From Komarekiella atlantica HA4396-MV6 (GTDB lineage Bacteria; Cyanobacteriota; Cyanobacteriia; Cyanobacteriales; Nostocaceae): 64,000 nt of DNA. This document shows positions 58,013 to 64,000 of the stretch, piece after piece. The notes under the pieces are model-generated. The model worked only from the letters and a program-made list of their open reading frames with translations. It did not search any database and was not told the origin of the DNA. The stretch spans positions 1 through 64,000 of the forward strand of contig JAHHHK010000017.1 of assembly GCA_019359395.1 (NCBI GenBank), given 5' to 3'. How positions within the stretch are numbered: position 1 is the stretch's first letter; every line of letters starts with the position of its first letter. A program made the translations under genes and the position numbers.

Positions 58013-58837
58013 TCATACCTCTGGATTTTAAAGTTAGAAAAAATTTTGGTTAAATTAGCGATAGTATAGTTAATACTGATTTATAACCTATCAGGAAATT
58101 AACATAAGTCACTAAATGCAAATAAACTTAACTAGTTTATACTGCATAGAATCTAAAGTAAACAGCCTAAAGATTTTTACTATACATAAGATATAAGATC
58201 TGGTTTCTCTGTCTATATACATGCTAGTATCTTGACATCCTGACTGCAATACGTTTGGGAAATAGGTTGTTACTGTAAGGATAGGGTTTGAATGAGCGAT
58301 CGCCATCTACATAATCTATATACTTTTATTTTACCTCTGTATTTCAAAAACCCTACAGCTAAAGATTTTCTGCATATTTAGCTAAGATGTGTACTGCATA
58401 ATCAGGCACTCAGGTATTGATATATAAAAAAATTCAGTAATTTTCTCAATATAGAGCTTGTGGTTTAATAAAAACATCTCCAGGGAATACTTTGTACACT
58501 ACTCATCATTACTCTTAATCTTGCCGATAAAAGATGAGCAATCCTTATCCAAACAATAAGAAATCTTTAACCTAGTGTCAAAAGTTTATTGCTAGATAAA
58601 ATTATAAAAATAATATGCATTGCGGCTAGACCCAGACTGGCTCAAGTAAAATCTGAGTTTACTGACTCCAACATCCAGGTATTGAGGTAGCTGTAGAATT
58701 TGCTCACGTTAATTTGTAAACTCCCCTCGGATTTGCAGCCAAGAGGAGCGATCGCTAATATAAACAATATGAAATAGATACGGAAATTATTCCTCAGCCT
58801 TACCTGTGGAAAATTCGTGAGTTTTGCCAATTGCCAG
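58013..58837. other. AT-rich gene-free region
   Basis: About 825 bases with many short A/T runs and no convincing gene. A 62-codon minus-strand frame starting with TTG at 58830 has a lipobox-like 'APLGC', but its start and length are weak (see rejected items). The promoter of the NYN gene should be at the left end. No RNA gene is recognised. Confidence 0.5.
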
Positions 58838-59332
58838 TTAAAATCTCAAACCAACACCACCCTGCACAGAAACAGCTGCACCACCGCTATCACGATAAGC
58901 ATCAAAAGCAATGATGGCGTTGCCAAAAAATACAGTATTACTATTTGGGACAACGTAATCAACTCCCGGCTGTAAGGCAAAACTAATTTTGTCGCCCACA
59001 GGAGAAGAGTTACCACCACCAGCCAACACCAACCCGGCTCCTAAGTAGGCATCAGTATGCCAGTTAAGGGGAAGGTCATAAGAAACCGTTGGTACAATTG
59101 CTGTATTCTGTCCTATCAAAGCTTGAGCGCGAAAAGAAATCGGTGCTTCCAGCAGCTTGTAGCGGGCTGCTAAAACTCCCCCCAATTGGATACCGTCAGT
59201 AATACCAACAGTCGGCCCTATACCAACATAACTCCCATATGCTACTTGAGCCTGTGCTGCTTGATTGCTAACAGCCAGATTCAACACCAAGCTAGCTCCC
59301 ACAACTGAAACCCAACAAGGAAAATACTTCAT
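58838..59332 (-). CDS. Small outer-membrane beta-barrel-like protein
   Basis: A 164-residue protein with a signal peptide (about 1-30; 'VVGASLVLNLAVSNQAAQAQ') and alternating hydrophobic/polar strands with Gly- and Ala-rich turns ('GSYVGIGPTVGI', 'LGAGLVLAGGG', 'ISFALQPGVDYVV'). It ends in aromatic Phe ('GGVGLRF'), the usual signal for outer-membrane barrel insertion. It probably forms a small eight-stranded barrel or a porin-like surface protein; function is unknown. GAGGAG just upstream selects the ATG at 59332 over one five codons earlier. Confidence 0.8.
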   Translation of the reverse strand: MKYFPCWVSVVGASLVLNLAVSNQAAQAQVAYGSYVGIGPTVGITDGIQLGGVLAARYKLLEAPISFRAQALIGQNTAIVPTVSYDLPLNWHTDAYLGAGLVLAGGGNSSPVGDKISFALQPGVDYVVPNSNTVFFGNAIIAFDAYRDSGGAAVSVQGGVGLRF

Positions 59333-59385
59333 TACCCTACTCCTCACACCATTTTTCGATTTTGTTATTTGTCAAGGGTCAAAAG

Positions 59386-59426
59386 TCAAGAGTAGAGACG
59401 CGATTAATCGCGTCTGTACAAGGGTC
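59386..59426. repeat. Single copy of the GACGCGATTAATCGCGTC repeat
   Basis: One 39-bp unit of the family seen at 1906-2054, with the perfect 18-base palindrome, upstream of the barrel gene. Pyrimidine-rich simple sequence follows to 59475. Confidence 0.85.
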
Positions 59427-59477
59427 AATTGTAATTTTTCTTCCTCTGCTCCTCTGCCCCCTGCTCCCCATCTCATT

Positions 59478-61649
59478 TTATGGGCAACTGGGATGAATGC
59501 CTTCTTGAGAACAAATGTAAGCCACTTGCCTGGTATCTAAATTTTTGGCTTGAGTAAAATCAACCCCTTTTACTACAGCAGACTGTGAACCGGTGTCTGG
59601 AGTTTTTACAAACTGATCTGCTGGATCTTGTTTGCTAGGAGCGAGAATTGTCCCCTGAAAATCTGCTCCTGCTACGTTTGCCCCTTGTAAGTCTACAAGA
59701 CTCAGATCAGCATTCCGCAAGTTGGCGTTTTGCATATAAGCAGAGCGCAAGACAGCACCAGTCAGACGAGTAGCGCTTAAGTTAGCATTACTCAAATTAG
59801 CATGATCCAAATAGGCTCCTGATAAATCTGCTCCTTGCCAATCGGTTTTGGTTAAATTGGCGTGAGATAATATTGTTCCGATCGCAATTACACGACCTAA
59901 ACGAGCTGCGTACAAATTGGCTTCGTTCAATTTGGCGTCACCTAAATCAGCCCCAGTCAAGCTAGCATTTTCTAAAACTGCGCGATGCATATCGGCTCCC
60001 ACTAGCTGAGTACTACTGAGGTTTGCATCAACTAGACGCGCATCGGATAAGTTTGCTCTGTTGAGAGTGGCGCGGCTTAAATCGCTACCGTTCATCAAAA
60101 CACGGCTGAGGTTAGCATCAGTCAGATTAGCTTGCTTCAACTGAGCTTGGCTCAAATTAGCGATCGTATCATCATAAGTATCCCAGCGTCCATCCTCACC
60201 CATGCCCCGAAAGCGACTACCCTTAAAACTGGCTTGGTTAAGATTTGCAGATTTGAACTTAACGCCAGATAAATCAACATTGTCTAGTACTAGGTTGAAA
60301 AAGGAACTTCCTTCGGAGCCGCTACGACCTAATTGAGTACGATTGAGATCGATACCATTAATTTGACCACTGGAAACAGCAAGAATCTTGTTGATTGTTC
60401 CTTGGTTGATTTGTAATCGCTTTTGTCTCAACTCTCGCTCTTGGGAAGCGCTATTACCCACAGATTCGATCTCGCCAGCTAGAAACTGATTCTTAGTTTT
60501 TAATTCAGGGATAGCTTTTAGACCGACACTTACTAAAGCTTGTTGAGTTGTATCCAGAAGCGTGGGGTTGGTTTCGTTAACTAGAAAGTCTACTAGAAAT
60601 TGGATCGCCTGCGGGTCATTGAGACTACCCATAGCTAAAATTGCACTCCGGCGCTCCTCGTTGGTAGCACTAGAGTTGGGACTTAGCTGTTTGACGAGTG
60701 CAAGAAACTGTTGGCTATTAATTTGCTTAGTTGTCCGCTGGGTTTGCTGGGTTTGGATGTAGACTTGAGTACCTATTAAAGTAGCTAATACAGCAGTCAT
60801 GCTCACCAGCGCTACCCCAAATAAAATCAAATTCGGGTTTTGCTGTATCCGCCGCCATAAGTTAGGAGAAGTATCACTAGATATCGCTATCGAGGTGGTG
60901 GCTACCTGCTCATTTCCCTCCTGCCATTCATCGGTTTCATTGTCTTTTACAGACTGACTCTGGCTTTTGCCATCCTCGTTTTTGGGTGGTAAAGGGCGAG
61001 TAGCATCGGTAACGTAAGTACCTGCAAGTTGATCGTGCAGTGCGCGACGTCCCCGGCGCGACGGCAAGCCCATCCCTTCTCCTAGTACCATCAACACAGC
61101 CAAAAATGTGAATAGACCTAGATTGGGAAAGGCAAAGCTATAACGCCACAGCAAATAAGCGATGGACATGGGTACAGTCCAACGACCAATTCCTTCTCTT
61201 ACGACAACTGCCCCCAAACCAGGCGGCTTCCCTTGCTCGTTGACAACCCGCACGCCAAACCGACGCTTGGGAATTGTGCTACCAGTTTTACCTAGTAAAT
61301 ATAATTGCCACCATGAGAGAGTTACAGGTGCTAACAGGGCTAACGTCCACAAGAAATTAGTCGGCCATGCTACGTTACGGATGCCATAACTGACAGGCAA
61401 AGCCAAAGGTCTGGCGATCGCTCTTTCTGTTACTACCAGCACTGGGTTAAGTGGCACTCTGTTAAAATCGCTTCTAGAGTTCGCATACACACCAATACTA
61501 AAGGGAATCAATCCACTAGCAACTACTAGTGTGATTTCTGCTGCCCATGCCGCAAAACGCCTAGTTGCTAACGGCAACAAATTGGCTTTTGTCGGTTCTT
61601 TTGAGCGACTAGATTCATTACTACTTCTCCTCACAATTGGGATCGCCAT
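59478..61649 (-). CDS. RDD membrane domain fused to pentapeptide repeats
   Basis: A 723-residue fusion. The N-terminal RDD-type membrane domain (about 25-215) has several helices and the segments 'LATRRFAAWAAEI' and 'GSTIPKRRFGVRVVNEQGKP'. A further helix at about 272-292 leads to a helical linker (about 300-410) with a HEAT-like 'RRSAILAMGSLNDPQAIQFL'. The C-terminal region (about 435-690) is a long run of pentapeptide repeats (A[D/N]LxX pattern: 'ANLTDANLSRVLMNGSDLSR'), which fold as a four-sided beta-helix. It ends with 'VAYICSQEGIHPSCP'. The beta-helix may be a protein-binding surface held at the membrane. Function is unknown. Confidence 0.88.
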   Translation of the reverse strand: MAIPIVRRSSNESSRSKEPTKANLLPLATRRFAAWAAEITLVVASGLIPFSIGVYANSRSDFNRVPLNPVLVVTERAIARPLALPVSYGIRNVAWPTNFLWTLALLAPVTLSWWQLYLLGKTGSTIPKRRFGVRVVNEQGKPPGLGAVVVREGIGRWTVPMSIAYLLWRYSFAFPNLGLFTFLAVLMVLGEGMGLPSRRGRRALHDQLAGTYVTDATRPLPPKNEDGKSQSQSVKDNETDEWQEGNEQVATTSIAISSDTSPNLWRRIQQNPNLILFGVALVSMTAVLATLIGTQVYIQTQQTQRTTKQINSQQFLALVKQLSPNSSATNEERRSAILAMGSLNDPQAIQFLVDFLVNETNPTLLDTTQQALVSVGLKAIPELKTKNQFLAGEIESVGNSASQERELRQKRLQINQGTINKILAVSSGQINGIDLNRTQLGRSGSEGSSFFNLVLDNVDLSGVKFKSANLNQASFKGSRFRGMGEDGRWDTYDDTIANLSQAQLKQANLTDANLSRVLMNGSDLSRATLNRANLSDARLVDANLSSTQLVGADMHRAVLENASLTGADLGDAKLNEANLYAARLGRVIAIGTILSHANLTKTDWQGADLSGAYLDHANLSNANLSATRLTGAVLRSAYMQNANLRNADLSLVDLQGANVAGADFQGTILAPSKQDPADQFVKTPDTGSQSAVVKGVDFTQAKNLDTRQVAYICSQEGIHPSCP

Positions 61650-61708
61650 CGTATAATTTCCTTTGACTTTAATTTCTACGCCGCTATTGACGCAGTTAAA
61701 TTAGACTA

Positions 61709-62053
61709 TTACTTACCTTGAAAGTTATTAGACACAAAAAATTTGTATCCAACATACACCAACACGGCCAACACTGCCAGACTAATAACAGATACAACCA
61801 GTTTGAATACTGCTTGCAGCATCGCAAAGCCGATTAGCACTGCTACACCAGAAAATATCAACTTTTTTATTCCAGATAAGCTGTTAAACCAGCTTTGAAA
61901 TCGCTCTAGGTATAAGTTCAAGCTAGCACCAGACTGAGGGGCCTGTTTTTGTTCTTGTGGTTGGATAACCACTTCAGAAGGAGTATTAGTATTAATCTCT
62001 GCCTCTAGCTTTTCGAGGCGATGCTGCAAGTTTTCTTCAGGTTGAGAATTCAT
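61709..62053 (-). CDS. Small membrane protein with coiled-coil N-terminus
   Basis: A 114-residue protein with a short helix at about 5-20 ('NLQHRLEKLEAEI'), a Gln/Pro-rich spacer, an amphipathic segment at 45-65 ('LYLERFQSWFNSLSGIKKL') and two close membrane helices at about 66-105 ('LIFSGVAVLIGFAMLQAV', 'VISLAVLAVLVYVGY'). I do not recognise a family. It lies 59 bases upstream of the RDD-pentapeptide gene on the same strand and is probably co-transcribed with it. Confidence 0.7.
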   Translation of the reverse strand: MNSQPEENLQHRLEKLEAEINTNTPSEVVIQPQEQKQAPQSGASLNLYLERFQSWFNSLSGIKKLIFSGVAVLIGFAMLQAVFKLVVSVISLAVLAVLVYVGYKFFVSNNFQGK

Positions 62054-62461
62054 AAACTTTTTCTACTTCAGCTAGGACACTTATTCAACAACAGAGCAAC
62101 CAAATCTCATTATTGGCATCTTTCTTAGTGATTTTAGCTAATGTCTGTGGGTACAAAACCCTTGTATGCAGAGAAAAATCATGTTTTTCTCTTGTTGCCT
62201 TCCAAGAGTTGATGTCATCTAAATTCACTAGTGATTAGTTATTTACACCAAGGTGCTCAGGGATTAGTAATTGGGCTGAGACTTCTTCTAGCCACCGAGT
62301 ACAGCATTATTTCTGAATATTTAGTTATATAGCAATTAAGTTACAAAATAAAAAATTATACGATGCCTTTCGGAACAAAGACCGTTAGCCGCCGTCTAAA
62401 AAAATAGACGATGCATAGTATCACAATATTGCTCTAAAAACAGTCGGGAGCATTAATTAAA
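62054..62461. other. Intergenic region
   Basis: About 400 bases between divergent genes, with the promoters of both. A short inverted repeat (TTAGCCGCCGTCTAAAAAAA region near 62385-62415, 'gtcta...tagac') precedes the secreted protein gene. Nothing else is recognised. Confidence 0.4.
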
Positions 62462-62893
62462 ATGAAGACGCTTAGGCTATTTAAGTTTGTTCCCGCAGCT
62501 TTGGCAATGAGTTTGGTTATTACCGAGGCTGGTTTTGCACAGACACCACAGATCCAAATTAATCAAAATTTCCAGCCAGATCCACTAATTTTGAACGGAC
62601 AATCTGGGGGTTCAGTTAAAAGCAATTGTGGCAATATAACTGCTGCACCTAATCAAGTTATCCAAGTTACAGAGTCACTGCCTTACTTGCGATTAACAGT
62701 TGAGAGTAAGGGACAGCCAACACTGTTAATTGATGGCCCTGGGGGACGCTTCTGTGTATTGGCGGATAAATATTCTGGCGGCAAACCAGAACTTTCTGGT
62801 TACTGGCAGCCAGGAAAATATTTGCTATTTGTGGGTGAGTTATCGCAACAACAGCATAGCTATACCCTCTCTATTTCGCAACAAAAGAAATAG
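62462..62893 (+). CDS. Secreted hypothetical protein
   Basis: A 143-residue protein with a Sec signal peptide (about 1-26, ending 'EAGFAQ'). The mature part looks like a compact beta-sandwich: 'LILNGQSGGSVKSNCGNI', 'PYLRLTVESKGQPTLLIDG', 'CVLADKYSGGKPELSGYW' and 'GKYLLFVGELSQQQHSYTLSI'. The two cysteines could form a disulfide. The pattern recalls bacterial pre-peptidase C-terminal-like domains, but I cannot confirm it. It stands alone. Confidence 0.7.
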   Translation: MKTLRLFKFVPAALAMSLVITEAGFAQTPQIQINQNFQPDPLILNGQSGGSVKSNCGNITAAPNQVIQVTESLPYLRLTVESKGQPTLLIDGPGGRFCVLADKYSGGKPELSGYWQPGKYLLFVGELSQQQHSYTLSISQQKK

Positions 62894-62929
62894 TCCAAAA
62901 TCCATAGCCCACAGTCCAAGGGTTTTTAA

Positions 62930-62978
62930 CTCTTGACCCTTGTACAGACGCGATTAATCGCGTCTGTACTCTTGACTA
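62930..62978. repeat. Inverted single copy of the GACGCGATTAATCGCGTC repeat
   Basis: The 39-bp repeat in the opposite orientation ('actcttgacccttgtaca', then the palindrome, then 'tgtactcttgac'). It lies between converging genes and overlaps the last few bases of the zinc-ribbon gene. Confidence 0.85.
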
Positions 62979-63347
62979 ATCTTCGAGTGATTTTGCTGGT
63001 ACTTCGACTGCTGTGACATCAATTGTGCCTTCTGGTGTGAAGCGCCGAAAACGACCATTTTGTAATAACAGAGGCTCTCCACAGTTAGGACACTGCAATT
63101 GACTGTTATTTAAACCTGTAAATTCATATCTACAGACGGGACACTGGTCAGCAACTAAGTTGCGTTGTAGCCACCAGCGAAACCCAAAGAAGGCAACAAT
63201 GGGTGCTAATAACAGCAACCCAAAAATAATTAGCAAGGAGTTAACTAACCAACCCAAGCCCAATGATGCCAGCAACCAAACAACTGCTAGTAGGGTGAGC
63301 CAAGGGCGGAGATTCAAAAGATTCAATTGAAATGTCTTAAAGCTCAT
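62976..63347 (-). CDS. Membrane protein with C-terminal zinc ribbon
   Basis: A 123-residue protein with two membrane helices at about 15-35 and 37-57 and then a zinc ribbon: 'CPVCRYEF' and 'CPNCGEPL' (four Cys in CxxC pairs, about residues 68-90). The tail 'RRFTPEGTIDVTAVEV' is beta-like. Similar short proteins are common in cyanobacteria with no known function. The ribbon should face the cytoplasm. It precedes the glycosyltransferase gene on the map but with a short gap and separate stop. Confidence 0.75.
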   Translation of the reverse strand: MSFKTFQLNLLNLRPWLTLLAVVWLLASLGLGWLVNSLLIIFGLLLLAPIVAFFGFRWWLQRNLVADQCPVCRYEFTGLNNSQLQCPNCGEPLLLQNGRFRRFTPEGTIDVTAVEVPAKSLED

Positions 63348-63405
63348 TTTTTAAATGTCGTCCTGCTCTCCTTCTAGGATAGCGAGTTTAGTCATTGGTC
63401 ATTAG

Positions 63406-64000
63406 TCATTTGTCATTATGACTTAGGGATGGGGATAGAAGTATCTGTTGCAACCGTTTTTGGAAAGCATCCATACCAAACAAAGCGATCGCCTGCTCTC
63501 GCAACCACTGACCATTACAACGCAGATCATCTCCTTGGAGAATTTCTATACAAGCTGCTGCTACGGCATTTGGGCTGCGGTGCGGCACTCGCCACCCCAG
63601 TTTACCATCCTGCAAGGGGTCAGCTGAACCATCGTTATCACCTGATAAAACCGGAATCTGACAAGCCATCGCCTCCAGATAGACAATGCCAAAGCCTTCT
63701 TGAGAAGGCATAATGTAGGCATCAGCAAGGCGGTAATGTTCAATTAATTGCTCTGTGGGAACAAAACCTGCAAAAACAACGCGATTGCTCACACCTAAAT
63801 CTCTTGCTAGCTGGGCTAATCGCGGTTGGTCATCGCCACGACCAATTACCAAGTATTTTACTTCTGGAAAAACCTGAGTGATTTGTGGTAGAGCTCGAAT
63901 TGTGACATCTACACCTTTGTAAATATCTCCTGACCATAGCCGCGCCACGGTCATTAACACCTTGGCATCTTTTAGAGCATACTTCTCAACTAATTCTGGC
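63406..64000 (-). CDS. GT4-family glycosyltransferase, partial at window edge
   Basis: The C-terminal part of a GT-B fold glycosyltransferase; the reading frame runs on past base 64000, so the N-terminus lies outside. An in-frame ATG at 63960 is internal, not the true start. The donor-binding region is clear: 'YKGVDVTIRALPQI', 'YLVIGRGDDQPRLAQLARDL', 'VVFAGFVPTEQLIEHYRLAD' and the nucleotide-sugar motif 'MPSQEGFGIVYLEAMACQIPV' read in parts, with E-G-F-G-I-V-Y-L-E matching the EX7E signature. It would build a surface polysaccharide or glycolipid. The substrate is unknown. Confidence 0.92.
   Translation of the reverse strand, partial: PELVEKYALKDAKVLMTVARLWSGDIYKGVDVTIRALPQITQVFPEVKYLVIGRGDDQPRLAQLARDLGVSNRVVFAGFVPTEQLIEHYRLADAYIMPSQEGFGIVYLEAMACQIPVLSGDNDGSADPLQDGKLGWRVPHRSPNAVAAACIEILQGDDLRCNGQWLREQAIALFGMDAFQKRLQQILLSPSLSHNDK

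Noticed and set aside
58642-58830. 62-codon minus-strand ORF with lipobox-like 'APLGC'
   Set aside because: TTG start with no ribosome-binding site, short and AT-rich; a small lipoprotein just after the barrel gene cannot be excluded, but support is too weak.

Overview
The window is chromosomal DNA of a filamentous, heterocyst-type cyanobacterium, most likely Nostoc or a close relative. The signs are very frequent GCGATCGC (HIP1) octamers, several families of short palindromic intergenic repeats, and typical cyanobacterial genes: an SLH/OprB porin, PxcA/CemA, DUF928, Rcp1-like regulators, an apocarotenoid oxygenase and a geosmin synthase. No rRNA, tRNA, CRISPR array, prophage or complete insertion sequence was recognised. 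Most genes look like ordinary chromosomal genes in short operons, separated by gaps rich in repeats.

Layout. 0-5 kb: a MITE-like element, a DUF928 secreted protein, and a minus-strand polysaccharide set (two GT2 glycosyltransferases and a hexapeptide acetyltransferase). 5-14 kb: cobinamide kinase CobU/CobP, a class D beta-lactamase, a P-type cation ATPase, an AAA-like protein with a degraded P-loop, and a minus-strand trio (YihY/BrkB, DUF4112, alpha/beta hydrolase). 15-22 kb: a tightly coupled signalling operon (1417-residue hybrid kinase, Rcp1-like receiver, second hybrid kinase). 22-30 kb: an orphan double-glycine leader peptide, threonine synthase, a large membrane-anchored protein, an iron-uptake-type porin, and a 1.46-kb gene-free stretch with three minus-strand terminator-like hairpins. 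30-41 kb: an acyltransferase and a lipoxygenase that converge, then the geosmin locus (geoA plus two cyclic-nucleotide-domain Family 2B encapsulin shell genes), then miaB. 41-51 kb: apocarotenoid oxygenase, single-domain globin, a DUF2330/RnfD-like pair, a HigBA-type toxin-antitoxin, a polysaccharide deacetylase, MltA and PxcA. 52-64 kb: an AddB/UvrD-like P-loop protein, a methyltransferase, an OmpR-type two-component pair, a NYN-domain protein, an outer-membrane-like protein, an RDD-pentapeptide fusion, small envelope proteins and a GT4 glycosyltransferase cut by the window edge.

The most interesting system is at 33.8-39.2 kb. A two-domain terpene cyclase (geosmin synthase) is followed directly by two paralogous HK97-fold shell proteins of encapsulin Family 2B. 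The cyclase carries the same 12-residue Gly-Pro-Thr-Gly-type motif twice, once after each cyclase domain, in regions expected to be flexible. These are good candidates for cargo-loading tags, so the locus probably encodes a geosmin-making protein nanocompartment, perhaps with a mixed two-subunit shell. The two shell genes show mosaic identity that suggests gene conversion. Other points of note are a lipoxygenase lacking the usual C-terminal iron-ligand isoleucine, an orphan RiPP-like precursor, a 12-copy 21-bp tandem repeat upstream of the globin, and repeat DNA that has entered several coding regions.
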